64,000 nucleotides of DNA from Bin87 sp965262485 (GTDB taxonomy: Bacteria; Chloroflexota; Dehalococcoidia; Lucifugimonadales; UBA3495): positions 1,922,001 through 1,986,000 of the forward strand of contig OZ253540.1 of assembly GCA_965262485.1 (NCBI GenBank), in the 5' to 3' direction. Below, one piece after another: positions 26,119-35,061 of the stretch. Under the pieces are notes generated by a model, which had not been told where the DNA came from, made no database searches, and worked only from the letters and a program-made list of their open reading frames with translations. A program made the position numbers and the translations under genes. How positions within the stretch are numbered: position 1 is the first letter of the stretch; every line of letters begins with the position of its first letter.

Positions 26119-28659
26119 TTACCAAACCTCCTGGTTCCAGCAGTCGCCGCCCACGCAGGTCAGGTCACGGGTCTTTCCGTTCAGTACCACGTTTTCCTGC
26201 GCTGCCGATACCAGTATCCAGTAGGGCTGGCCTACGGCGAGCTCGGTCAGGGTGTTGAGGCCCTCGAACTCGGGGCGCGGGTCATAGAACGTCCAAACCT
26301 TGGTGGAGTTGTTGAAGTGGAATACCCGTACCAGGTTGTCACCCACTTCGGACAGTGCGCCAGGCAAAGCGGTGGCGGCGCCGGTGACCGTGGGCTCAGC
26401 CAGAATTTCCAGCTGCACGATGGCGATTTGGGGGCTGCTGCCGGTTCCGACCTCAATCTTCACCGGGTAGAAACCGGGCTCCGAGTAGGGAACCACGATA
26501 CCGGTGATGGTTACGTCACCATTGCGGTCGGTATTGAGGTTGATTCCGCCCAAGCGGTCGCCGCCATCAATCGTGACCTCGGACACCAGCTCGCCAATTG
26601 GCATGCCGGAGATTTCCAGGTCGATGGTTTGACCAGGGGCCGCCGCCGCCGGGGTAATCACCACGTTGGACGACGGTACCGAGAAAGTGGTTTCTTCCTC
26701 GATTTTATCGTTGTGTCTACTGGTAAAGGTGACTTTGACGTCGTGTTCCTTACCGATGCCGATACCGCCGCTCAACCGGTACTCATAGTTGAAGCGACCA
26801 GATCTGTCGATGCTGGCCGAGCGAGTCTTACCATCCACCTCGATACTGACGTCATAGTCGTCTTCGGAGGTGGCTACCGGCCAGTTGGCGCCGCTGATGG
26901 TGATGTAGTCCCGCGGGCCGGCGACCTCCGGCGTCACCATAACGGTGGGCTCCGAGATGGTTATCTTGGTCTTACCCTCGTAGCCATTCTTGTCGGTAAC
27001 CTTGATGGTGTACTCGTCGGCATCCAGGGCCGGATTGCCAGCGCCATCGTGCCAGACGTTGACGGTGACGGTGAACTGGCCGGAACTGGTGATATCAACG
27101 TGTCGATCAGCGCCGCTTCCTTCGGTGCCAGCGTCATCAACTTTCAGCATCTTGCCGTCAATCGTGATTTTGGACGTAAGAATTTCAGCGTCCTCGCTGA
27201 AGCCGCTGCCCGAGATGACGATGGACTGGTTGGGCGCGACTTCCGTCTGGTTCAGCGTCAGGCTGGAAGGCGTTATCGTCAAGTTAGCGGTCTTTCTGGT
27301 TGAGCCGCGTTTGGCATCAACCTGAATCACGCCCGACAGGCCGCCCGGCACGTCGAAGATGTAGTCGTTGCCGTCGATGTCCTTGATTGAGAAATCGTCG
27401 GTGTCGGTGGTATCCGCAGTCCAGGTCTTGTCAGGGCCCAGGCTTATCTCAGTCAGCGCACCGCCGAAGTCCCTGGCCTTGAGGGTTACCTCGTCGCCGG
27501 AGTCCGCTTCGTCTGGATCAAGCGAAATCGAAGCGGTCAGGTCAAAGGTCTTGACTGCGCTGGCTTGGCGAGGGTTTCCGGCTTCGTCGTCTTCAGCGCA
27601 GATGTAGTTCACTTCGCCCGGCTTGAATTCATCCTGATGGACGGTATAGACGATAGCGAACTTGTCGTCGGTGCCCACGTTTGCGGTGCCCAGACTGTCG
27701 CCTTCGGCTACGACTTTTCCGCAGGTAATGTCGTTGTCCATATCATCGTCGTCGTTCAAACCAGCGGCAGCAACCAACACGAACGCCTCAGCGCCCACGC
27801 CGTTGTTGAAGCCGGAGCCAGTGATGGTTACCTCTTTGCCCCGACCGCCGTCGTCGTCGCTCAGAGCGATTTTGGCCTTGACCAGCAAGTCGGTAAGTTT
27901 CATGTCGGCCACATCGCCCCGGTCCTCGCCGGCGCTCACAATGGCGTAACCTGTGCTGTTGCTCGTTGCCTCGGTGGGGTTCTTAATCCCGGCAGACGAG
28001 GCAACAATCATCATCAGGGTTTGGCCCTGGCCGGGGTAGCCAAAGTTGTCGTCCCGGGGGTCCATGTCGGGGATGCGTGCGGAAATCACCACAGCATCAT
28101 CTTCTCCGTCAATCTCGCCGCCATCGTCGATTTCAACGGCCGCAGCGGTCACGGTGCCGCCGTCGTTGGTTACACGGTTGCCCGTGCCATCGGCGTTCGT
28201 GGCGATAAAGACCACGTCTTGGCGACTGATGGAATCGGGCTCCTGGTAGTCATTCTCCAGGTAGATTTCCACCCAGCTGCCCGAGTTCAGATTGCTAGGC
28301 AGATCCACGATGGTCAGTGTGAGCTTGACGCTCGCGCCGCCCGAAGTGCTGCTGCTTTTGAGCATCGTGTCAGCGGACGTCGTGCCGGCAGCCGTGCACA
28401 CCCCGGCGTCAATTAGACCTTGCAGCACGTCGCCGGTGGCGGTATCGCAAAGACCCTCGTCACCACCGCCACTGCTATCCTGGCACACCCCGGCGTCAAT
28501 CAGACCTTGCAGTACTGCGCCGCTGGCAGTATCACAAAGACCTTGCGCCTGGGCCGTGCCAGGATTGGTGGACAGCACAATCGCGGCCATCATTCCGATG
28601 ACGGCCAATGCCATCACCAGAGAAACCGGCCAGATGCGCTTTCTGGTTTGTTTTGACAT
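26119..28659 (-). CDS. Large exported surface protein with Ig-like/IPT-type repeats
   Basis: An 846-residue secreted protein, function unknown. Residues 1-39 are a signal peptide (KRIWPVSLVMALAVIGMM core, end TAQAQ). Two copies of a 19-residue cysteine unit follow (41-59 and 70-88, both LCDTA-G-VLQGLIDAGVC, with cysteines 17 apart). The bulk is beta-rich, with units such as GKEVTITGSGFNNG, NQSIVISGSGFSED and RDYITISGANWPV that resemble IPT/TIG domains. The last 90 residues include VGQPYWILVSA and two cysteines (CVGGDC). It is acidic throughout. The leader carries the SD hairpin shared with the next two upstream genes. Confidence 0.85.
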   Translation of the reverse strand: MSKQTRKRIWPVSLVMALAVIGMMAAIVLSTNPGTAQAQGLCDTASGAVLQGLIDAGVCQDSSGGGDEGLCDTATGDVLQGLIDAGVCTAAGTTSADTMLKSSSTSGGASVKLTLTIVDLPSNLNSGSWVEIYLENDYQEPDSISRQDVVFIATNADGTGNRVTNDGGTVTAAAVEIDDGGEIDGEDDAVVISARIPDMDPRDDNFGYPGQGQTLMMIVASSAGIKNPTEATSNSTGYAIVSAGEDRGDVADMKLTDLLVKAKIALSDDDGGRGKEVTITGSGFNNGVGAEAFVLVAAAGLNDDDDMDNDITCGKVVAEGDSLGTANVGTDDKFAIVYTVHQDEFKPGEVNYICAEDDEAGNPRQASAVKTFDLTASISLDPDEADSGDEVTLKARDFGGALTEISLGPDKTWTADTTDTDDFSIKDIDGNDYIFDVPGGLSGVIQVDAKRGSTRKTANLTITPSSLTLNQTEVAPNQSIVISGSGFSEDAEILTSKITIDGKMLKVDDAGTEGSGADRHVDITSSGQFTVTVNVWHDGAGNPALDADEYTIKVTDKNGYEGKTKITISEPTVMVTPEVAGPRDYITISGANWPVATSEDDYDVSIEVDGKTRSASIDRSGRFNYEYRLSGGIGIGKEHDVKVTFTSRHNDKIEEETTFSVPSSNVVITPAAAAPGQTIDLEISGMPIGELVSEVTIDGGDRLGGINLNTDRNGDVTITGIVVPYSEPGFYPVKIEVGTGSSPQIAIVQLEILAEPTVTGAATALPGALSEVGDNLVRVFHFNNSTKVWTFYDPRPEFEGLNTLTELAVGQPYWILVSAAQENVVLNGKTRDLTCVGGDCWNQEVW

Positions 28660-28666
28660 TTCTCGG

Positions 28667-28683
28667 AATCTCCTTTTGAGATT
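28667..28683 (-). promoter_or_regulatory. Shine-Dalgarno hairpin, copy 1
   Basis: Read on the minus strand: AATCTC-AAAAG-GAGATT, a 6-bp stem with a 5-nt loop whose loop and 3' arm contain AAGGAG. It ends 7 nt before the ATG of the 846-residue protein. The same element at the same distance precedes the two other large surface-protein genes. Confidence 0.7.
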
Positions 28684-28765
28684 GTCGTTGCTGGCTGCCA
28701 GAGGTTGGCGTCAGGCTTTGCAACCTGCCGCCATTCTCTGACAGCAATCCATTCAGTCCGTTCCT

Positions 28766-30601
28766 CTACTGGACTATACGCACGGGGAAGTTGCTAACGG
28801 TACTTTCACCACTACCGTCCAACGCGATTACCAGACCGACGTACGCAGTTCCAGCGGTCCCACTTACGCCAGTACAGGTGTAGGACGAAGCGCTGGCTGC
28901 CAACGAAGGAGCCAGGCAGAAGTCAGTGTCGTCAGCCACATTTACCACGATGGCAATTTGCGAGGTGGCGTTCGCAGCCGGCGTCCAGGTCAATACCAGG
29001 GAATTGGAGAGCCCCAGGTTGGTGATGGTGCCCAGCGTAATTGGCGCCGCAACGACCGATACCGCGTCCTTCTGGCTGTATGCCGATACGTTGCAGGCGT
29101 TAACCAATGCGGCCACCCGGTAACTCACGTTCCCGGCGGGCGCCTCGGTATCGGTGTAGCCCTGGGTGCGATGGTCAGCGATGGCTTCCCCGTACTGGTG
29201 GTACGGCGTCGCAATGCTAGTCCAGTTCCCGGCGGTGCCAATCTGCCGCTCAATCTGGTACTGCAGGTTTTTGCTCGCGTCTGTGGGCCGGTCAAAGTCG
29301 GCTTGCGTCCGCCACAGCCCGATGTCGTCTATCGGCGCTAGCCATTCCAATTCCACCGTATTCGCGGCCGTGGGATCAACGTTCAAGCTCCTGGGCATAC
29401 TGGGTTCATTCGGCTCCGTCAGCTCTTCCATGACCATGGACCAGGGACCAGCGAGGCCGGCGTCGTTCATCGCTCTGACCCGGTACTCGTAGGTGTTGTC
29501 ATACGCAATGGCGGTGTCGGTGTAGGACATACCGGCTGGTGTAACCGCAGCCCACCCGCCGTTGTTAACCATCCGCTGCACCTGGTAGGTGACCCTGGTG
29601 GCGGGTTCCCCCACCTCTTCCTTGCCAGCGCGGTTGCCGCCGATGTAGTCGGGGCCGACGTACACGCCGTTCACGTCCAGCTCCGGAACGGAGCCGAAGT
29701 CCAGGGGCGCGTTCCAGCTGACGGTAATTCTGTTAGCGCAGGCCGGGTTTGCGCTGAGCATCCGCACCATGGTGGGCGGGTCCAACAGCGGTTCCAAACG
29801 ACCGCCCGAATCGGCGGTGGTTGTCGAGATCTCACGAGTCCACGCTCCCAAGGCGTAGCGGTCATAGGAATCGTAGTCCGGATACTTTCCGGCCAGCTTG
29901 TTGTAGGCCCGGTGCACCACCGGCTTGGCGGCATCCGACAGGTCGTCGTACATGACGCAGTAGGGGGCCACGCCAGGGGTGTCGGCGCCAACCGGCGGCT
30001 CGCCGGCGGCCGGCATCGCCACGTCGTTCATCTTCATGCAGCCCAGGTTGTTCCACCAATGCTTTACGTCGTACTCGACGATGGCCTGCACCATGTAGGT
30101 GTACGTGGTTCCGTAGGCCAGACCCAGGTCGCTGCGATCGGTGGGCGTAGCCTCGTGGAGGTCGATGGTGATGTCGCCACCCATATTGATGGGATGGTTG
30201 GGAGTGAGGTGCCAGGCGTCCCGGTCAATGCGGTAGCCGATGACGGTAGCGCCCTTGGCGGTCTTCTTCGGCATCTCCCAGTCCAGGCGGGCGCCGTTGT
30301 CCAGCCCCTGGAGCATATAGGCCATGGGCATCGAGGCGTGCGTCGCAGCGCCCATCATGCCGCCGTTGCCGTCGCCGTTCTGCCCATGGTCATGGCCAGG
30401 GTCATCGGGGTCAAGGCCGGCCTGCTCGTGTTCGGTAATGCACTTGGCGCGCTCAACCGGGTCCGCGATGTCGGCGCAACTGTTGGCTTGGGCCGCCCCC
30501 GGCGTCACCGCCGACAGCGCCACCACCGCGGCCAGCACGCCGAAGATGGCTAGCGGCATCAGGGCCATCGGCCAGATGTGCTTTCTGATTTTGTTAGTCA
30601 T
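28766..30601 (-). CDS. Exported fibronectin type III domain protein (611 aa)
   Basis: A secreted protein with a signal peptide (RKHIWPMALMPLAIFGV core, ending GAAQA) and a His/Asp/Gly/Met-rich segment near residues 60-85. About three Fn3 modules follow, recognised by DWEMPKKTAKG, SWNAPLDFG and EWLAPIDDIG with the matching TYEYRVRA-type strands, and then a C-terminal module beginning TWTPAANATSQIAIVVNVAD. The same final module ends the 910-residue protein next door. It probably lies on the cell surface and binds sugar, protein or other cells; the ligand is unknown. Confidence 0.85.
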   Translation of the reverse strand: MTNKIRKHIWPMALMPLAIFGVLAAVVALSAVTPGAAQANSCADIADPVERAKCITEHEQAGLDPDDPGHDHGQNGDGNGGMMGAATHASMPMAYMLQGLDNGARLDWEMPKKTAKGATVIGYRIDRDAWHLTPNHPINMGGDITIDLHEATPTDRSDLGLAYGTTYTYMVQAIVEYDVKHWWNNLGCMKMNDVAMPAAGEPPVGADTPGVAPYCVMYDDLSDAAKPVVHRAYNKLAGKYPDYDSYDRYALGAWTREISTTTADSGGRLEPLLDPPTMVRMLSANPACANRITVSWNAPLDFGSVPELDVNGVYVGPDYIGGNRAGKEEVGEPATRVTYQVQRMVNNGGWAAVTPAGMSYTDTAIAYDNTYEYRVRAMNDAGLAGPWSMVMEELTEPNEPSMPRSLNVDPTAANTVELEWLAPIDDIGLWRTQADFDRPTDASKNLQYQIERQIGTAGNWTSIATPYHQYGEAIADHRTQGYTDTEAPAGNVSYRVAALVNACNVSAYSQKDAVSVVAAPITLGTITNLGLSNSLVLTWTPAANATSQIAIVVNVADDTDFCLAPSLAASASSYTCTGVSGTAGTAYVGLVIALDGSGESTVSNFPVRIVQ

Positions 30602-30608
30602 TTGCTGT

Positions 30609-30624
30609 AATCTCCTTTGAGATT
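30609..30624 (-). promoter_or_regulatory. Shine-Dalgarno hairpin, copy 2
   Basis: AATCTC-AAAG-GAGATT on the minus strand, a 6-bp stem and 4-nt loop containing AAAGGAG, 7 nt before the ATG of the 611-residue Fn3 protein. Confidence 0.7.
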
Positions 30625-30637
30625 GTCTTCACTGTCT

Positions 30638-30662
30638 AACCTGGACCGGGCCGGCCCAGGTT
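30638..30662 (-). terminator. Hairpin downstream of the large Fn3 gene
   Basis: AACCTGG/CCAGGTT with an 11-nt GC-rich centre that is itself nearly palindromic. No T-run follows on the minus strand, so partial termination or an mRNA 3'-end stabiliser is as likely. Confidence 0.35.
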
Positions 30663-30688
30663 CAGAACGTCTTTCCGGCGCCCGTCGG

Positions 30689-33421
30689 TTAGTTGGCTAC
30701 TACCTGAATGTGCTCCGAGAGCGTGTTGACGTCCATGGATCCCAAAGCTGCAACAAAGATGTTGTAGGTCTGCCCTGAGGTCAGTCTGCTAACGGCTCCC
30801 GTTGTACGCATACCACCGTCCACAACTGCCGTCTGAGTGTCGCTGGTGTCGGCGATGTTGACAGCGATGATGATGTAGCTTTGGGCGTTGGCAGCCGGCA
30901 TCCAAGATACCTGCATAGAGCCGCCGGCATTGAAGCCGTCAGCGCTCACGCCGGTGACTTTGCCCAACTCCATCGTCGGCGCCGGCGTCATCTCCGTGGC
31001 CTCGCCGTCGGAGTAGGCACCCGTTCCGTCAACGTTCTTGGCGGCGACGCGGTAGTAGTACGTGGTCTCGGACATCAGGTCCATGTCCATGTACATCCTT
31101 TTCATGCCCGTGTGGGCCGGGTCCACGTTCATCCATTCGCTCATCATGTCGTCGGCCATCATGTATCTGCTCTGCACCATGTAGCCGGTGATGGCGGAAC
31201 CGCCGTCACTGGTGGGGGATTCCCACGTCACCTTGATCTCGGTGTCGCTGCTTGCGGCAGCCATGACGCTCATGGGCATATTGGGCGTGTGCATATGATC
31301 CATCAGCGGGTAGTACGCCGTGTTGGACCACGCGCCCATAGTGCTGCCGTTCAGCGCGGCCACCTGGTACATCCTCATCTCGCCGGCTTCCGGCTCCAAC
31401 GTATCGGTGTAGTCGGTGAAGACATTGTTGGTGTCCATCACCAGGGTTTCCCAGGCGGCATCGCCCTTCTTGCGCTGGATGCGGTAGCCGTCAATCATGG
31501 CGCCGTCCGGCGCGTTGGGCGCATTCCACAGCAGCAGCACGCCGCGGTCCACCGTGCCCGTGTTGCTGGAGTCCTTGGCATCTTCAGCCGTCAGGCCTTC
31601 CGGCGCATCCGGCAGATCCGACTGGTGCGTGGTCGCCGTCCTGGTTTCAGCGGAGTCGCCAGCAGACATACGGATGTTGCCTGAATCGCTACTGTCGTCA
31701 GTCACCGTGAGAACCTGGTACCGCCAAGTTTCACCGGCGTTCAGATCCTTGTGCATGTAGCCGGTGGTTTTGCTGGTTGCAAACAGCATCCCGTCGGTGG
31801 TTATCTCAGCTGTCGGGAAAGCAGCAAAGGTGCCGTCAGCCTGGCGCACTCCGGCGATTTGGTACCGGACGATGGGCGCGCCACCGTCGTTTTCCGGCGC
31901 GGTCCAGGCCAAGTCGATCTGCGTCGGCTCCACGGCGGTAGCCGTGAAACTTGTCACGTGGCCAGGCGCAACCGGCTCTCCGGTGTCCAATGCAGACAGA
32001 GTGACGGGTTCCTGGGCAGGACCCAGATGCTGGGAGTGCCAGGCAAAGATGCGATAGTGCCGGTCCTTCCTTTCCTCGTCAACGTACTGGTACTCGGTCG
32101 CCGTCTTCCTGGTGTGGTCAATCAAGCTGCGCCATGACATACCGTCGTCCGACACGTCGATGCGGTATCCGCCGATTGAAGGCGGCGCGTTATCATCGGT
32201 ATTGTCATCTTCGTCTATTGCCGGCGCGGTCCATTTCAAGTTCACGCTGCCTTTGGGGTCGCGTATCGCTTGTTCGCCGGTGGCGAATGCCGGCGCGACG
32301 GGTATCGTTTTCGGGAGGTCGGCATCGGCAACAATAGTCATTCGATCCGACTGGCCGTATCTGGTGCTCTTCAGCTCCGTGATAGGCGGAGGGCCATCAT
32401 CGGCGTTCCGCGTTATGGCGTAGACCCGGTATCCCACCGTGGTATACGGAACGGGAGGAGTGCCGCCATCATCAGCATTTACAGTATCCACTGAGGAGTC
32501 CGCAGAAAACGTTGCGCCGATGCCTGTCCAGGTGATGGTATCCACCTCATTGAAGGAGCCGCCGTTGTACGAAGCATGAACTTCGTAGTCGATGACGGCC
32601 GTTCCCCCAATCTCGGTGGGCGCATACCAGTACAGGGTGAACATTCGGTCGCCCGTCTGCACTGCCGTCACGCCAGTGGGCGCCCCCGGCTTTACCAAGG
32701 GCGCCGTCATTGCCGCCGTGGTATCGCTCGGCATCATGGACTTCCCGGTAGCGTTGTGTGCATAGACGACGTACTTGTAACGGGTATTGGCGTCCAGCAT
32801 CTTGTGCTCGTAGGACGTACCGTCATCGGCATCGACGTCCATGACGCCGAGATCAGTGGCCATTACACTTTGCACCGGGATAGTGCCCGTGCCCATCGCA
32901 AAGTGGATGGAGTATTTCGTGATTGGCGAGCCTCCCAGTTTGGCCGGCGCCGTCCACATGAGATTGACCTGGTTCTGGCCCATGGCCATTGCCCTGAGGC
33001 TAATCACTGCGCTCGTAGGCGTCCCCACGTCGGTCTGCACCTGGTAGTCCTGGGAAACCGGCCCGGTGCCCGCCGCGTTCACGGCGAAGACGCGGTAGTA
33101 GTAGCTCGTACCGGGCTTAAGCTTCATGTCACTGTAAGTGCGCATGGTGTGACCGGTCACGTGGGTCATCCAGGTGTTGCCGTTCATGGACCGGTCAATG
33201 CGGTAGCTGGTGGGCGTACCTCCCATGGCGGGCGCATCCCACCTCAGGTCGATGGCGTTGGTCCCGTCGGCCTCCCCCATGAGGTTGCCGACCACGCCGG
33301 GCGGATCATGAGCCAGCGCGACGCCGGGCGGCTGGGCCGCAAAGATAGCCAGCGTGGCGGCGACGGCTAACACCGCCACCAGCGGCGCTGACCATATCAG
33401 CTTTCTCGTTTTGCTCTTCAT
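30689..33421 (-). CDS. Large exported fibronectin type III repeat protein (910 aa)
   Basis: Started at the ATG at 33421, 7 nt after the SD hairpin; an in-frame start at 33454 lies upstream of that hairpin and lacks a signal peptide. The signal peptide is followed by AHDPPGVVGNLMGEADGTNA. Seven Fn3 modules are visible by their WxAP/WxSP strands (RWDAPAMGG, MWTAPAKLGG, YWYAPTEIGG, KWTAPAIDE, AWTAPENDGG, LWNAPNAPDG, TWESPTSDGG), each with a YxYRVxAxN partner strand, then a C-terminal module (SWMPAANAQSYIIIAVNIAD). There is no anchor, so it is released or held non-covalently. Adhesion or polysaccharide binding is a guess from the fold. Confidence 0.87.
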   Translation of the reverse strand: MKSKTRKLIWSAPLVAVLAVAATLAIFAAQPPGVALAHDPPGVVGNLMGEADGTNAIDLRWDAPAMGGTPTSYRIDRSMNGNTWMTHVTGHTMRTYSDMKLKPGTSYYYRVFAVNAAGTGPVSQDYQVQTDVGTPTSAVISLRAMAMGQNQVNLMWTAPAKLGGSPITKYSIHFAMGTGTIPVQSVMATDLGVMDVDADDGTSYEHKMLDANTRYKYVVYAHNATGKSMMPSDTTAAMTAPLVKPGAPTGVTAVQTGDRMFTLYWYAPTEIGGTAVIDYEVHASYNGGSFNEVDTITWTGIGATFSADSSVDTVNADDGGTPPVPYTTVGYRVYAITRNADDGPPPITELKSTRYGQSDRMTIVADADLPKTIPVAPAFATGEQAIRDPKGSVNLKWTAPAIDEDDNTDDNAPPSIGGYRIDVSDDGMSWRSLIDHTRKTATEYQYVDEERKDRHYRIFAWHSQHLGPAQEPVTLSALDTGEPVAPGHVTSFTATAVEPTQIDLAWTAPENDGGAPIVRYQIAGVRQADGTFAAFPTAEITTDGMLFATSKTTGYMHKDLNAGETWRYQVLTVTDDSSDSGNIRMSAGDSAETRTATTHQSDLPDAPEGLTAEDAKDSSNTGTVDRGVLLLWNAPNAPDGAMIDGYRIQRKKGDAAWETLVMDTNNVFTDYTDTLEPEAGEMRMYQVAALNGSTMGAWSNTAYYPLMDHMHTPNMPMSVMAAASSDTEIKVTWESPTSDGGSAITGYMVQSRYMMADDMMSEWMNVDPAHTGMKRMYMDMDLMSETTYYYRVAAKNVDGTGAYSDGEATEMTPAPTMELGKVTGVSADGFNAGGSMQVSWMPAANAQSYIIIAVNIADTSDTQTAVVDGGMRTTGAVSRLTSGQTYNIFVAALGSMDVNTLSEHIQVVAN

Positions 33422-33428
33422 TTGACAA

Positions 33429-33444
33429 AATCTCCCTTGAGATT
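33429..33444 (-). promoter_or_regulatory. Shine-Dalgarno hairpin, copy 3
   Basis: AATCTC-AAGG-GAGATT on the minus strand, 7 nt before the ATG of the 910-residue Fn3 protein. The loop holds AAGGGAG. Confidence 0.7.
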
Positions 33445-33494
33445 GTCCGTTCATAATCTTTCCTTGCTATCTAGCGCCGCACCTGCGGCCCCCC

Positions 33495-33872
33495 GCTCAT
33501 CCTGAGCCTGTCGAAGGATGCCTGCAATCGCGTGCGGTGTAAAAGGGTAGTTCGGCGTTGCACCTCCTATGCGATGCCCGTCAGCCAAACGCCGGCGGGC
33601 TGCCGGCAAAGAGCGACGGAAATGTGTCCCAATAAACATACTGCCCAATTCTAGCCGGCTCCGCATTACGGGAGTATTACAGCGCAAAACCAATTTGGGC
33701 CAATTTCTAAAAAAAGCCCACCCCAACATCCCCTGTCATTGCGAGCGCAGCGCCCACCTGTCATTGCGAGGAGCGCAGCCGCTCATGGTGAGCCTGTCGA
33801 ACCACGCGGCAATCTCGCCACCCCCCTACCCAAAAATCCCGTTCATCCTGTCCATCCAGGTAAAAACCGTCC
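33495..33872. repeat. Intergenic zone of dispersed repeats
   Basis: Contains CGCTCATCCTGAGCCTGTCG (33495), two TGTCATTGCGAG starts (33734 and 33759), a partial GAGCCTGTCGAA (about 33791) and the TTCATCCTGTCCATCCAGGT repeat (33825-33870). No gene is visible between 33422 and 33942. Confidence 0.65.
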
Positions 33873-33905
33873 CCCAGCGAAAGAGGGGCCAGGGATGAGG
33901 GCGGT

Positions 33906-33934
33906 TTGATAATTAGGTAGTGGGGGGTTAGAAT
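33906..33934 (+). promoter_or_regulatory. Promoter of coiled-coil gene 1, predicting a leaderless mRNA
   Basis: TTGATA (33906-33911), a 17-nt spacer and TAGAAT (33929-33934). Only 8 nt separate the -10 box from the ATG at 33943, so transcription should start at or next to the start codon. No ribosome site could fit. Confidence 0.7.
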
Positions 33935-33942
33935 TTCGCATC

Positions 33943-34308
33943 ATGGATATTGGGATTATCAGCATCATCATCAGCGTCAGCACCGGCGTCGTCACCATGA
34001 CCGCGCTGGTCGGCTCAACATTCTACTGGGCGGGCCGCATGGCCAACCGAATCGACGCTTTGGGCGAGCGGATGGACGCCTTGGGAGCGCGGCTGGGCCA
34101 ACGGCTGGATAGGCAAGGGGAACGGCTGGAGGCTCACGGAGCGCAGCTGGCCGCGTTGGGTACGGAAGTGGCCGTGTTCGGAGTGCGGATTGACGCGTTG
34201 TCAGCGGAAGTGTCCACCACCCGGCAGGCGCTGCTGGCGGCCATCTCGCACCACGAGCACAACACCGACGGCAGCGTAAGGTTCTGGGTTCCACCCCCGC
34301 CGGCGTGA
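33943..34308 (+). CDS. Small membrane-anchored coiled-coil protein, copy 1
   Basis: A 121-residue protein. An N-terminal hydrophobic helix (IISIIISVSTGVVTMTALVG) is followed by a long heptad coiled coil with repeats such as RIDALGERMDALGARLGQRL and RLEAHGAQLAALGTEVAV. The tail is SVRFWVPPPPA. No catalytic motif. It is a near copy of the gene at 34515; the first 50 residues differ at one position, but the coil here is 14 residues shorter. Promoter and flanks are duplicated too. A structural or scaffold role at the membrane is inferred. Confidence 0.7.
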   Translation: MDIGIISIIISVSTGVVTMTALVGSTFYWAGRMANRIDALGERMDALGARLGQRLDRQGERLEAHGAQLAALGTEVAVFGVRIDALSAEVSTTRQALLAAISHHEHNTDGSVRFWVPPPPA

Positions 34309-34477
34309 CGTGTGACGGGGCCGGGGGTGAGGGCGTAACCCCGTCCCCCGTCATTCCGAGAAACACCCCCCGCGCATCCTCCTCATCCCGTTCATCCTGT
34401 CCATCCAGGTAAAACCCGTCCCCCCCGCGCATCTTCCCCCCTCGCCCTCCGGGAGAGGGGCCGGGGGTGAGGGTGGT
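34309..34477. repeat. Repeats between the duplicated genes
   Basis: Holds the TTCATCCTGTCCATCCAGGT repeat (34384-34423) and CTCCGGGAGAGGGGCCGGGGG (near 34446-34467), the latter also present before the first copy in degenerate form. Nothing coding. Confidence 0.6.
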
Positions 34478-34506
34478 TTGATAATTAGGTAGTGGGGGGT
34501 TAGAAT
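34478..34506 (+). promoter_or_regulatory. Promoter of coiled-coil gene 2, predicting a leaderless mRNA
   Basis: Identical boxes to the first copy: TTGATA (34478-34483), 17 nt, TAGAAT (34501-34506), then 8 nt to the ATG. The 8-nt stretch differs in sequence between copies while its length is kept. Confidence 0.7.
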
Positions 34507-34514
34507 TTTGGACT

Positions 34515-34922
34515 ATGGATATTGGGATTATCAGCATCATCATCAGCGTCAGCACCGTCGTCGTCACCATGACCGCGCTGGTCGGCTCAACATTCTACTG
34601 GGCGGGCCGCATGGCCAACCGAATCGACGCCTTGGGCGAGCGGATGGACGCCTTGGGAGCGCGGCTCGACGCGCGGATTGACGAGATAGGCCAACGTCTC
34701 GACCGGCAAGGGGAACGGCTGGAGGCTCACGGAGCGCAGCTGGCCGCGTTGGGTACGGAAGTGGCCGTGTTCGGAGTGCGGATTGACGCTATGGGCGAAC
34801 GGATGGACGCATTGTCAGGGGAAGTAGCCACCACCCGCCGCGAGCTGCTGGCCGCCATTTCCCACCACGAGCACGACACCGACGGCAGCGTAAGGTTCTG
34901 GGTTCCACCCCCGCCGGCGTGA
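34515..34922 (+). CDS. Small membrane-anchored coiled-coil protein, copy 2
   Basis: A 135-residue duplicate of the protein at 33943, with the same N-terminal membrane helix and SVRFWVPPPPA end. The coiled coil contains extra heptads (DARIDEIGQRLDRQ and MGERMDALS). Such in-frame gain or loss of heptads suggests slippage or recombination between repeats in the coil. The whole duplicated unit runs from about 33895 to 34316 and from about 34466 to 34930. Confidence 0.7.
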   Translation: MDIGIISIIISVSTVVVTMTALVGSTFYWAGRMANRIDALGERMDALGARLDARIDEIGQRLDRQGERLEAHGAQLAALGTEVAVFGVRIDAMGERMDALSGEVATTRRELLAAISHHEHDTDGSVRFWVPPPPA

Positions 34923-34951
34923 CGTGTGAGGGCATAACCCCACCACCCCAC

Positions 34952-35061
34952 TGTCATTGCGAGGAGCGTCAGCGACGTGGCAATCCCGGTGAGGTTGAGT
35001 ACACGTCGGGCAACCACCATTGCTACGGCATCGAGATTGCCGCGCTGCGCTCGCAATGACA
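34952..35061. repeat. TGTCATTGCGAG inverted-repeat element
   Basis: TGTCATTGCGAG (34952-34963) and its exact reverse complement CTCGCAATGACA (35050-35061) bound a 110-bp non-coding element. Inside, GTGGCAATC and GATTGCC form a second inverted pair. The same termini occur inside the MITE at 17199. No clear target duplication. Confidence 0.7.

Noticed and set aside
29912..30553. 213-codon plus-strand frame in the Fn3 gene
   Set aside because: Antisense shadow of the 611-residue Fn3 protein, with low-complexity Val/Gly/His composition.
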